NCBI GenBank assembly: GCA_964017125.1
Contig: OZ024902.1
Location: 50,128,470 to 50,192,469, forward strand
Source: Flabesymbios commensalis
Taxonomy: Eukaryota; Annelida; Polychaeta; Terebellida; Flabelligeridae
Reading direction: 5' to 3'
DNA: 64,000 bases
Shown here piece after piece: positions 11,408-22,482 of this stretch; the stretch's first letter is position 1; every line of letters begins with the position of its first letter. The notes beneath the pieces were generated by a model that saw nothing but the letters and a program-made list of their open reading frames with translations, had not been told where the DNA came from and did no database searches. The translations under genes were made by a program, and so were the position numbers.

Positions 11408-12429
11408 GTAATGAAATTTCATTATTCAGTGCTAATAGCATCGAATACTGTGTTAGTTCACGCTCAGATGACTGTATCATGCATTTAGACACGGGGAATT
11501 GGGCTGTGTCTATGCGGTGACAATCACTGCCATGTCTATACTTCTACTGAGGGAAGGAAACTTTCAAGTCCTCGTCATTTTAAAATGAGAAATGGACTAT
11601 GTAGACTTTTGTTTTCTACCAAACAAATGCTACCATGTCATACCTAGTTCTTGTAGCAAATTATTGATGAATTTTCAAACGGAAATCTCATAATTTACAT
11701 GCATTAATACACATTATACGAGCTCGATTCTGACAGAAGAACTATTTGCAACAAAAAGAGACATGTAGTGAATAATACACTGCAGTATTCAGCTTACTAT
11801 TATATTGAGAAGTTACTGCCTTTTGGGTTTACACGATATAATAGTGGAGCTGGATAGGCCCTATGTTGTGCGTGCGTGTGGGCGTGAACAATAGGCCTAG
11901 TATGTTGCGGTCGCTGCTTCCAAGATGTCCGTGAGTTACCGACCTTGTATAGAAAACCAATGAGCATGCTGACCCTATCCCATTCACCGATGCATTTGGA
12001 TGCGAAAATAAACACACTTAGGTGTGGCTTTTTAAGTAGGGCTTAACATCACAAATTGTCTATATATTACTTATATATTTATCGATTAGTACAATTAAAT
12101 ACACAACTGCTGAACAGCCTTTAAAATGAGGAGTGTGGGTTTTAAATAGTTTTTAAAATATAAATCCAAGATCAGCGTCGACTCGATCCATCCTGTAGTA
12201 TTCAGATATATTAGTTCACACTGAACGGAAACACGCTGCAGTTAGATAGACTCGATCATAAAACAACAGTTCTTATATCAAACGGAGTAGGCCTAGTAAT
12301 TTTGTTATGTAACATAAACATGATAAATATCAATATCTGGTTTAATGATCAACACCTAGCCGAAATAATTCGATGGATCTAATTAATCCTGCTGAATAAA
12401 ACTGTGTATACATTATTTTCTTTGTAAAT
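11408..12429 (+). other. Intron sequence, nothing recognised
   Basis: AT-rich intron sequence with no exon-like segment. TAGGCCTA-type words occur at about 11893 and 12291. The minus-strand open frames at 11800-12017 have no recognisable protein features. Confidence 0.5.
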
Positions 12430-14529
12430 AGTCAGGGCCCATTTTCGAAATTTCTGACTTGGTAAGGCATTTTTTAGTAGAATTTGGCATGCGGTTGTTC
12501 TTACACAATTTGGAAACGCTGATTCCAAATCTGCCCCATGCCAAGCTATATTTTGTGTTTTTCCTACACAAAATTAAAAAACAAAATGGCCGCCAAAATT
12601 AGTGAAAATGTTTCAACTTTACATCACGGCTTGGCTTACAATGAACATAAAACATAATTTCAGTGTATTGAAACCCACCTGAGCAACATACTTAAAGTCC
12701 CCTGAATTTCAACTTGTGCGTTTGCCGCTAAAGGACAAAATCCAAAATGGCCACCACTGCAAGGCAATGTACTATAACTTTGCTTTCAAATAACGTAGAG
12801 ATGTGTTTTTGGTGTCTACATATAGGTTTCTCACACCCAGGAATCCAATTCAGAGCCGTGATAACATCTATTATCAGTATTTCACAAAGTTATGGGGGAA
12901 AAAAAACTAATGTTGCGCCAGGAAAACGACACATCGTAGGCCAGTGTAATAATAATGATTTATTAATAAAGTCGTTATTTCACATTTAGAAGTCGAAAGA
13001 AACAAACGTAATATCAGGCATGTTGTAAAAATGTTTAAGGCTATTGACAAAAAAATATTATAACATACATATATATTATATATAGATAACCTGTCGCTCA
13101 CCATATATCCGTTCTAGGCCTATTAGTATGTGTTTTTACAGTACCGTAAGGAAGAAATCAATAATTTAAATGTGCGTTGGCCACGGGTGGCACCCTCCTG
13201 CCCAAGCCCTGTACTTAACTAGGGTTAAGCAAAACATGAAGTTAATCCACCAAGGTGGTCTGCATAACCATGGCAATTATGACACACATACATGTTCCGT
13301 TCCTATTGAGAAAAAAGTCGTTTAAATTTAACAGTTTATGATTCTAGTAACTAGGTATATTGTTTAAAACGTACACATCACATAAAAATTATGTTTCACA
13401 ATCGGATTGACAATTTACATAATCATGCTAATAGTATCATCTTAATTTTTATATTTTTGATCAGAATAGACACCGTACAAAAGCCTGGTAATGCGCTGAT
13501 AACACAGTTCTCAGACATAATTGAACGAATAAAGTCCCAACCATCGGTTCAGAGATCCACACAAAACTGCAATATAGGCTACACTTATTTATACTCCCCT
13601 AACTTGAGTGAGATATAACTATGATATAACTATGATAAAATACAGTTACACGATATCGGAAATCTGTAATTTGGTGCAGAAGTTGACTTTTATCTGTTTT
13701 GGGCATATACGATTGATGGTTGAGGACACGCTAGGGTAATGTTGAAAATACTGGTGATGAATTTATAAATATAGTATGAACATACACCATTTTCAGAAGA
13801 TGTTAGTAACTAACCTAGTCTTGGCAGCTAAATGCTACAGACTGTCATGAACAAGTCACCAAAGATTATTGGGTACACTATTGCAACAAGATATGATGCA
13901 GAATATGTGGTAATTGGGGCAATAATACCGTTCGTAGCACGATGAGGATGTTTTTATGAAGATTAACATAAAATACAGAAACTTTCTAGATGTGGTCGTG
14001 ATATGGTAGAATGTATGAGGAATCAGTAGGTTCTGGTCTTGCATGCTTCTAATTAGATATAAGCTCTCACTCTCACATAATATACAATAACCCAACAGGT
14101 GCAGTTTTGTCTTGAAGTGGTATGGGAGCTACCACCCTATTTTGCAGGAAGATGTATCAATGTCAAAGACAATAACTCTTACCATATATAAAGTGATGAA
14201 ATCATATGATGGACGTGAAGATATTTAGGTCCCTAATAACTATATGTCTCCTCCAGACATAGTAGATTAATTATCATTCATACAGAGCATTTATTACTTA
14301 TCTATTATATTCTTTTGTAATAAACATTGATCATCTAATAATCTATGCAAGACACATGTATCCTACATCAAACACATTTCCATGCACACTGCGATGATGA
14401 ATATATAACAGATAAAGTACAGAATCAGGGAGGAGGGCAATACAGTTTCAGTTCAATGTTCAAATTCACCACTTTTGGTAAAGAACAATGTCATTCAACT
14501 ATTCAATGAACACTGGTATTTAGATGTGA

Positions 14530-14760
14530 AAATTACTGAGGTACATGATGGGACGTTAAATGTATTACGGCAATTAAACTGTCAGATACTGACAATGTGG
14601 TAGTCGTAGGAACTAATGTAAACTTGCTCATTCTGCTTTCAAAACGTTCTCATCATAGCAATGCCTAGCTGTGTAAACCTAGAACTGGTGATATTTATCG
14701 TACCACTCAACCGTCTCTATGGCTTCCACAAAACCAGCACATTAATTCTAAAAGAAAGAC
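14530..14760 (+). pseudogene. Decayed ORF fragment with VVVVGTNVNLLILL motif
   Basis: A plus-strand frame reads AIKLSDTDNVVVVGTNVNLL and then LCKPRTGDIYRTTQ. It resembles an invertebrate repeat-family protein with a VVGxDTDLLVLL core, which I take to be distantly like the ORFs at 7240-8393 and 20440-22482. The fragment is short, broken and flanked by transposon sequence. Recognition is by motif memory only. Confidence 0.4.
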
Positions 14761-14889
14761 ATTTAAATTAATTCATAAACACCCAGAATTAGAACTTAAG
14801 CCAATTGGAGTATTTTAATGTATCCTCTTCGTCAACAACCCCTGCCACAAAAAGTGGATATTGTTTCTGTTGTATTTTAGGCCTGTTTA

Positions 14890-15394
14890 GGGCTGTTCCA
14901 GCAAAAATCCGGGCTCCTCCCATGGACGGCGATCGTTTTTTTCCGGAAGGGGTGGTGGGTTTCAATTGAGACTCTTCCGCTGTGTGCGGTATTTTGCCAA
15001 TAACTATTTCATCGGTGAGTGGTGGTAGGCTAGTCAGCAGACTGGAATCCGTGGTGCATGTGGGCGTCTTTTCTGGCATGTATTGTAGGCCTAATACATA
15101 GCCTAAATACAAAATGCAGTGTTCACAATCGCATTGTTTCTGTATTAAAATATCAAAGCTGTAGACCTGAGAATTAATATTAGTTTCCTATTTACCCCCT
15201 GTTCACAAAAAATCCCTGAGGGTGGTAGATGAAAACTATGTTCAGCCATGAGAAAATTCCGGGAACTGTGGTGCTAAAAAACTATGGAAATCCAGGCTCT
15301 GTGGTGGCCCAAGGACCAAGATTTCCGGGAGGGGTGGGGGTAGTTTTTCCATTGCCGTCCATGGGGGGAGCCCGTATTTTTACTGGAACAGCCC
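14890..15394. mobile_element. Harbinger-like MITE, 505 bp, nested
   Basis: The termini GGGCTGTTCCAGCAAAAATC and TTTTACTGGAACAGCCC form inverted repeats of about 80 bases. TTA stands on both sides (14887-14889 and 15395-15397). A three-base TWA duplication is typical of PIF/Harbinger elements. There is no transposase. The apparent peptides with SMGGARIF on both strands are translations of the terminal repeats and not protein genes. Confidence 0.72.
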
Positions 15395-17151
15395 TTAGCA
15401 ATAAATACAGCTCTGGCCAGATAACAATATTATAAACATCTATGAGATTGTGGTTGGATCTTCATTGATGGACAACTGCATTTTACTCGTGTAAAAGCTT
15501 CCTGCTCACTACCACATTTAGTTTGATTAAGTGTGAATTAGGACCACGAGAAAGTAGCCAATGGCGTCCTATCAAGGAGTCGCTAAATCAATTCCGAAGC
15601 TGCACAAATATATGATCAATATATTGATGAGGGTGATTATTCTAGCATTATCATTATGCAAGATGATGGCATTCATGCAAATCTGAGATATACACAGCCA
15701 GCATATGCAGCTACAGTGATGAAAGTAACACATGCTACTTTTGTGCAATTTCCTCATAGTTATTGTGTTGTTTTTAAATAAGCATATTGTTTGCATTCCC
15801 CGTAACTACATTTATCATGGGAGTTTTTTGATGCTGTGTATTTTTTTGTATTAGAAAACTATTTAAGCACAAAAAAAACTTCCTACGACATTTAGAAAAA
15901 TGTTTATAGTACTTGCTGTATAATTGGCGGCCATCTTGGATTTTTCCCTGAAACTACATGTAATATAAAAGTTAGAGGTTATTACTGTATTGTACTAGAT
16001 TTATTGGTATTAAAAAGCTATATTTAGTCACCAAAAACAACTTTCTATAACTTTTAGAAGTTATGGTACTTTCTGTATTATTGGCGGCCATATTGGATTT
16101 TTTGCGTGATAGTTGACCAGGTCTTGGAACATGAAATTCCTCAAAGCAAATTTTGAACACAAAAGTTAAGTTTGTGTGTCCGCTGTGCACCTAGACATGA
16201 TGTATAATCCAGATAATTGAGACTTTATCTGCTATTTTTGGCGGCCATTTTGTTTTTCAATTTTGAAAGGGAAAAACTAAAAATATAGCTTGGCATGGGG
16301 CAGATTTGGAATCAGCATATCCGAATTGTGTGAAAACAACTGCATGAAAAATTCTACTAAGAAATGCCTTACAAACTTTAAGAATGCCCCTTTTTGAAAA
16401 ATGGGCCCTGACTCAAACGTATTTTTAGTACTGCACTATTCTGAATTATAGATATAGATAGATATTTTTCGACGACGGTAAGTCTATGTAGATTTATGAC
16501 ACTTATGCGTCATTAAAATGAACAGTATAACATATATAAGTGCTAGTAAAACAACATAAAAATCGACATAATATATGAACTTATAATCATGATAATATAC
16601 GTAAGCAAACACAGAGTATTTAAACTATGCATCATAACTACTTAAGATTCAACAGCGTTGTCGTTAGATGTATAATTATATTTTCCGCACCAAAACCAGA
16701 GATAAAATAGATACTGCAAATTATACATAGTAGAAAACAAATCTTTTTGGAAAGCGTAAAAATCTAATAATTATATATACACGTTTTCTTTTTTTCTAGC
16801 TAAAGGTAATTAAAAAAATAATATTAAGAACTATATAGTGTTTAGTAGAACACTAAAAATCTAATATTAAATTACACAGTTTAGTATACCGTCACGCCAG
16901 AAAACGTATAATTAAACTAAATAAATCTTCTGGAAAATTTTATTACGTAGTCAAACAATAAATGCTTAGTATGTAGATTATGCAAACTTGTGGCTTTGGT
17001 CTGCTTAGCTATCAGCTGGTGATCAATAGATGCGGGATTTGGCGAACTCTCACTAGAAATTGCTCCACTGTTACAAATAATCGTTTTATGCAATACAAAT
17101 GTTTCAAATACCGACATTTCCCGCTGCACACATTTTATACTTGTTTTATAG

Positions 17152-17287
17152 AGATGGTGCCACACGCTGTGGACTAGTGTGTGCAGTTAGCTGGTTGGTG
17201 GATATGATCGCACAGGAGCAGGAAGTAGATGTGTTTACCACTGTAAGACATATCCGGTTGCCAAGACAGCAAATGATTCCCGACATG
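17152..17287 (+). CDS. Receptor-type PTP, exon 7 in window: domain 2 signature loop
   Basis: This 136-base exon follows TTTTATAG and ends before GTATTG. One base completes an Arg codon, so the signature reads HC-RDGATRCG across the splice. The CX5R spacing of the phosphate-binding loop is intact, but the loop is not the usual HCSAGxGRTG. Similar HCRDG loops occur in D2 of CD45-like phosphatases. It continues LVCAVSWLVDM, then EVDVFTTVRHIR and PRQQMIPDM, which is the usual helix and R-x-Q-M region. The exon ends in phase 0. Confidence 0.9.
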
Positions 17288-17398
17288 GTATTGACATTTC
17301 AGCTCTTCACTCATATTTAATATACTATATTATAATCCAGTATATACCGCTTAATGTGTGTTGTTGTCTAACAAATAAATGTGTGTTTTTCATTTCAG

Positions 17399-17479
17399 AG
17401 ACAATATGTATTTTTACATAATGTAGTGCGGGAGCAGCTTCTTGAGAACAAAATCGACAATATTTATGCTAATGTGTAA
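17399..17479 (+). CDS. Receptor-type PTP, last exon with stop
   Basis: The exon follows ATTTCAG and gives 26 codons, RQYVFLHNVVREQLLENKID to YANV, then TAA at 17477-17479. RQYVFLHxVVxE is the conserved Q-loop and last helix of a PTP domain, so the protein ends just after domain 2, as in most receptor PTPs. The matching helix of domain 1 is at 379-531. Confidence 0.9.
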   Translation, partial: RQYVFLHNVVREQLLENKIDNIYANV

Positions 17480-17527
17480 CCGATGCTGTCATGAAATGAA
17501 GAGAAACTCAAAGAGTGAAGATTATAT

Positions 17528-17610
17528 ATAATCTCAATATATTTATTCAAGATAATTCCACACTTATATGAATAATCTAGCTATATGTCATCCAGGAATA
17601 GTAACGTTTG
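17528..17610 (+). repeat. Repeat unit in the 3' flank of the phosphatase gene
   Basis: This unit contains TATTTATTCAAGATAATTCC and TATGTCATCCAGGAATA. It is repeated at 18590-18670 and 18708-18775. The first copy starts about 50 bases after the stop codon, so it is probably in the 3' untranslated region. Confidence 0.7.
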
Positions 17611-17783
17611 GGGTTCAACTCAACACATGGTAGAGACTGTTAATCTGAGCGGTTTGTGTTAGGCACAAACCGTCAGCAGCCAATCACTGTTCTTCCCTCC
17701 AAAAACGCATCCGGTATTTGGAGAGAATCAAGTGATTCTAGAATGATCCATGTGTTTGTTGCACTAGTAAAATATGAACTATT

Positions 17784-17789
17784 AATAAA
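17784..17789 (+). promoter_or_regulatory. Possible polyadenylation signal AATAAA
   Basis: This is the first AATAAA downstream of the phosphatase stop codon, about 305 bases away. Another follows near 18112. AT-rich DNA makes chance matches likely, so only transcript data would settle which is used. Confidence 0.3.
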
Positions 17790-18580
17790 TAAGACACTTA
17801 AAATGACGTATTTACACAGACAGAAAGTTTACTTACTTATAATATGACACTCCGAATTTATGATAGGAAAATGAACTAATCAAGAAGTTATAATGGAAAC
17901 ACACGTCGCTCGCATGACATAAGTCAGTTAATTAAAGATTATAACATTATCACAAATATAAGTCATAAAACAAGATCAGTTATCAAAATAATATAAAAAG
18001 ACAGATTTTTAGGTGTTAAAATGAAATAGTGACTCATCCGCTAAAACTCACATTTTAACCTGAGAATATAAACACAAACACAGATTACAAATACTATAGT
18101 GAATAAAATATAAAGACGTCTTTGTATAAGACAGGGCAATCCCTATGCGTCATCGGGAACTCCGGCCACAAGTATCCGAAAATAAGTTGTCCTCACGAGG
18201 TCACATAGATGCGGTTAACCATCTCATAGCCAGGGTCAATTAACTTTTTCAACCCTTACGATGCATTGAAACATCACTTTACATTCCTGAAAACAGACTT
18301 AATTTTCCTACAACTAGGGGTTTTAGAACGAAAATTTCCATGAAAATGGTTTACCAATACATAGCAATGTTTCTAAAGTTTTTTTTATTTTACCAATACA
18401 CAGCAGTTTTTTTCATTTACTTCAAGTCATCTTTATCAACTACAAGCGCGGCTTGTAGTGGATGAAGATGAGAATGGTAAACTCAGGCTTGAAAGGGTTG
18501 ACAAGACGACAATAGATCAACCTTTTTCGGACTACGGATGGGCCACCATTTTATTATTTACACCATCATCCTGCACTTAA
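17790..18580. other. Intergenic sequence, nothing recognised
   Basis: AT-rich sequence without a coding frame, apart from the possible poly(A) signals. A short inverted pair (ATCTTTATCAACTACAAGCGCG / CGCGGCTTGTAGTGGATGAAGAT) lies at about 18428-18470 and can form a hairpin. Confidence 0.5.
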
Positions 18581-18800
18581 TGATAATATATTTATTCAAG
18601 ATAATTCCACACTTATATGATCTGGCAATGTGTCTTTCAGCAATATACCTTCTTTGGCTGGCAGATGGGCCACATTTTATTATTTAGACCATCATACTGC
18701 TGTTAAAGATAATATATTTATTCAAGATAACGCCACACTTGCATGAATAATCTAGCAATATGTCATTCAGGAATACATAAAGCTTCTTCGGACGACGGAT
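18515..18800 (+). repeat. Tandem repeat, about 120 bp period
   Basis: GATAATATATTTATTCAAGA starts units at about 18582 and 18709. Parts of the unit (GGACTACGGATGGGCCAC / GGACGACGGATGCGCC, TTTTATTATTTA) also appear at 18526 and 18786. The same sequence occurs once in the phosphatase 3' flank. Confidence 0.65.
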
Positions 18801-18833
18801 GCGCCAATATACTGTCATTTTAATATTTTAAGC

Positions 18834-19049
18834 GTAAAACACACCAAGGCGATTGCCCGCGCGACGTCGCGCCGGTTCCTCAAACACACTATTTTGCTCA
18901 CTGCCAAAACATACCAGCGCGACGACGTACGCGATCGCGATTATTTTCACGCAATCATTTTCAAAACTGTTACATTCTCGTCGCACTGGTCGTCGCGCCT
19001 CACATGTCACGTTGGACGTCGCGTTGGTCGTCGCATTGGTGTGTTTTAC
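18834..19049. mobile_element. CpG-rich MITE, 216 bp
   Basis: The ends GTAAAACACACCAA and TTGGTGTGTTTTAC are exact inverted repeats. The body is dense in CG steps (CGCGACGTCGCG, GTCGTCGCG), unlike its AT-rich surroundings, and the dense CpG continues to about 19145. No protein motif is seen. The short open frames across it are by-products of the CG-rich composition. Confidence 0.6.
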
Positions 19050-19503
19050 AGTTACGCGAGTACATGCATGGATTTGCCTAGCCCTATGGTCGTCGCGTCC
19101 GTCGTCGCGTGCCTAATCGCGCTAACGTTCGCGTTTTTTGCGATTTATACTGCACTTAATAAGGCACACAGCTATAATTTATCATTATCCGAGCTAAGAT
19201 ATATCTACATTAATCGTATCTAATAATAAATAGAACATTTATTGTTTGTTTTATATTTTTATGAATTAGTGGTCCACGGGCAATCTTACTATTCCCCACT
19301 CGTCATTCAGTTGTTACGACATTATGACTCCAACACATGGTTCTCGAACCCTTAAAGCGCTGATTTTTTATAAACCATGGAGACCAAACGGTTTTTCCAA
19401 TTAAAGACTTTTAAAAATTGGTCTTATAGTTAGCTCTTTCCGCTTCATTTGAATACCTATGCTATGAGCCGACGGCCATTATAAAGATTTTAATTCTTAC
19501 AGT

Positions 19504-19586
19504 GCAGGGATCGACTTTAGACGTCAGAATCTGACGTCTACAGACGTCAGACGTCTGAAGTCGATTTCCGCAGTGTAAGGGTTTAA
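19504..19586. repeat. Palindrome rich in GACGTC
   Basis: Outer arms (TTACAGTGCAGGGATCGACTT and AAGTCGATTTCCGCAGTGTAA) enclose a core of repeated AGACGTC/GACGTCT words. The whole can fold on itself. It could be a small MITE remnant. Confidence 0.55.
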
Positions 19587-19589
19587 CGA

Positions 19590-20439
19590 CCGCTATTTAT
19601 TTTAATCAAGTACTTCACGCACACCAGATCATTGACGTATAGGCCTATGGTCTAAATCTACCCCAGCACATGACGCGCTTAATATATTGCTGCACAATAA
19701 ATATGGATACTTTTTTACTCAGGTTATGTTTAGCTTTATTGTAAAATAAACTTGGTAGACATGTGGTGTCAATGTTATCTGATATCGCCTTTTATATTTC
19801 CAGCTGCACTAAGAAAATTATTTGTTGAAATTTTTTACATAAAATAAAGCATCCACACAAACCCTTGTGTTCTCCTTTCTTTATTTCTTCAAAAACACAT
19901 TACATGCATTGGGTTGTTGTTGCCACAGACATACAGTGCCATTGGTCTGTGGTTTTTTGCAGTACGTTATAGTCAGGCAGCAGTTGTCATTCTACTGCGC
20001 CCATTTTGCCAACTCTAGTTTTTTGCTTTATTATCATTAATGGCATCCCAATGAACAATAATTCCTTTGTTGCCAACTTTTTATTTAGTTACTTTAAAAA
20101 AAAATGACGTTTTAAATATTTGACCGTTAAAATCACCACCTATACTTATTTTAATGAACATAAAACATCAAAAACAATAATTGCTCGCACTTTTTCTTTT
20201 ACATATGTAATATAATATGACACTGAAGCATTGTTATGATATACAATGTTTATTTTCGTGTTTTCTATTTGAACAAAAAAAAAATACTCGTTTTATTAAC
20301 GAATAAATAGTTATGGCGGAGGAAAGCAGACTAAACAAAGTTAATGAGCTTACGTTGAGAGGTAGAGAGACCACAAACTATCAGCATCATATGATTGTGA
20401 TAAAGTACAAAATATTAATCGTCTAGATATCAGGTATAT
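19590..20439. other. Intergenic sequence, nothing recognised
   Basis: AT-rich sequence with no coding or repeat signal that I can support. ATGGCGGAGGAAAGCAG at about 20313 is a start-like context, but it leads to no long frame. Confidence 0.45.
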
Positions 20440-22482
20440 GCTCCTACAGTGTTAATTCATTTATTCCCGCATCCACACATGTCTGTGCAACGCTAATTGT
20501 TTTTTACTCCCACATGACACGACAACCTTTCTTACAGTTACAGTTTCGAAGCTCAAGCAAAGCCTCAAGAGGTTGATTCAGGACACTGGTAGAGGTTTGC
20601 CATCCAATAATTCCCAGTAATATTGGGTAGGTGATGGAGATTGGAGGCAAGGCTTTCGTGAAAATTCCAATATTCGAGCCATATAGAAAACTCTATGGAC
20701 ATTGGGTATTATTTTCCCTAAAGTTGGAGGTAATTGCTGACCCTCTTTTCGTTTCTGTGAAAGTAAAGCCCACCTTAAGTTCCGCAATGAGCATTTGTTG
20801 TATGTTGCACCAAGTATGTTCATGTCCGATTGTAAAAATGTTTTATAATGGCCTTATCAGTTACTTTGAAAGCATACCACCCAATGAGTGATTCTGTCTT
20901 ATTTGGACCCAACTTCAAGTAACATTCATATATAGATATCCTCTTTTTTGTCTTCCTGAAAAGTGAAGTGGACTTGGGAAGAAAACAATTGTACCTACAG
21001 ACAAAAAAACACGGGTAGTGTTAGAGTTCTTGTGCATTACATCAAATGCATTCAGTGGTACAAGTTGATCATTTTCTTCAAAGTGGTGCAGACCAGATGT
21101 CATCTCTGGCATGCTGGCTATTTCAGATAGAGGACAATTAGCCTCCGTCACTGTATGATGCATCATCTAGACTTTCTGTGGTTTCTCTTGCTAATATTGG
21201 ATAAGCTTCTCTGTGAGTTTTTTTTGTTTGAGTTTGTTTTGATGTGGGAAAGAAAAGACGTGACATTCCTAATTTCAGTACCATCATGTACATGGTGGTG
21301 GATCGGTGTTGTTTTGTTGTTCGCTTGTCTCTAGTAGTTTCTTTCAGAGAATTTGACACGTTTTGATAAAACAATCCTAATTTCTTCATAGTTAGTTTTA
21401 CTCATTTCAGCTACAATAGCCACGAACTTTTTAGCAAAATGCATTGCATTTGTCATCTCTAATGTTTTAGTTACCATATTGACCAAACACATTGCATCTA
21501 TTATCAAAACAGATGAAACACCCATCTTAATATCAATGACCATCCGGCACATTGGATATTAGAAATACTACTTGTGCTTTGTTAGATTGCATAATCATTG
21601 GTCCATCTGGGTGAAATATAGATGGTGAGACCACATTAAATGCAATATCTCCGATGGCCTCCTTAATGACAAAATCATTTCGACTCTTGGATGCTTTTGA
21701 GAATCCCAAAAGTTGGTTGTTTTTTTCAATCATACGTTTGGTAACAAGTCTATCCAATGCCATCCTTTCCAAATTATCTCAATCCTCAATATCATGACAT
21801 AATTTTTCAGGAACAACAGCAAGGTAGCCAGATTGACCACATCGCTCTTCAGAAAAGGATTGCCCTGCTCAGTGATAATGGTGATGATCTTTGCTACATT
21901 TATCAAGAGTTGACTTTCTCCTATGGCTGTGTGATGAACAGAGCTTTACATTCTGGTTTGAATTCCAGCATATTCGTTTAATTCTTGCTCAATTTTACAG
22001 AGAGTTGGAGCTATTATAAAGTACATCTCGAGGGCATGTTCATTGCCCGTGATACCGATGAAACCACCTTTTATCTTTATTTTTGTATGTACTTGTTCGA
22101 TGCAGTGATCTGGATAAAATTACCATCATCCAGAAATACCCATGTTTCAGGGTCAAAAAAAAACGTATTAAGTCGTCTTGGAGATATTAATTATTTCTGG
22201 CTTGATGTAGTAAGAAAGATTTATTCTGTGGTCAGTAACTCGGCCAGGGGAGCATCGCCTGTTGATAATTATGTTTATTGCAATCAACTAAACAAGCCTT
22301 CAAGGAACGTTTAAAAATATAACATTTACAAACTTTCCGGTGAAAAATGCCTTGATGCTTGAGCTACAAAAGTTAGATCCGTTAGTATATGGATGGAACA
22401 TAGACGGGAATATGTTATGTTCAACTACAGTTTCTGAATGAAGCAAACTGGTCTCAAATTGCATCTCTACTGGCCCAAGCAA
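20440..22482 (-). pseudogene. Decayed ORF, second copy type of the PIN/FEN-like repeat family
   Basis: Reading the minus strand, separate pieces keep a known order: SPSIFHPDGPMIM, LIIDAMCLVNMV, FVAIVAEMSK, SLKETTRDKRT, FLSHIKT-like, GLHHFEENDQLVPLNAFDVM, then LPPTLGKI, SPSPTQYYWELLDGKPLPV and a cysteine tail (CNCKKGC and CTDMCGCGN in overlapping frames). I recognise this as an abundant uncharacterised invertebrate protein family, with HEEADTK and SPDTDVF-like sites in intact members. The copy is broken in several places. No flanking inverted repeats were identified, so its vehicle is unknown. Confidence 0.62.

Larger units (their letters stand above)
12430..16413. mobile_element. TIR DNA transposon, CAGGGCCC termini
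   Basis: The left end AGTCAGGGCCCATTTT is mirrored by AAAATGGGCCCTGACT at the right. The inverted match continues for over 150 bases, including GATTCCAAATCTGCCCCATG and AAACAAAATGGCCGCCAAAA. CAGGG termini are typical of hAT-like elements, but no 8-base target duplication is visible, so the superfamily is open. Inside are a decayed ORF near 14530-14760 and a nested Harbinger-like MITE. It lies in one intron of the phosphatase gene, between the two halves of the HC-x5-R signature. Confidence 0.75.

Noticed and set aside
13450-13618. Possible extra phosphatase exon (ALITQFSDIIERIKSQPSV)
   Set aside because: It lies inside the TIR transposon 12430-16413. The flanking phosphatase exons already join in phase without it, and there is no donor at its end.
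14789-15435. SMGGARIFxGTAL proteins on both strands
   Set aside because: Both are translations of the inverted ends of a Harbinger-like MITE.
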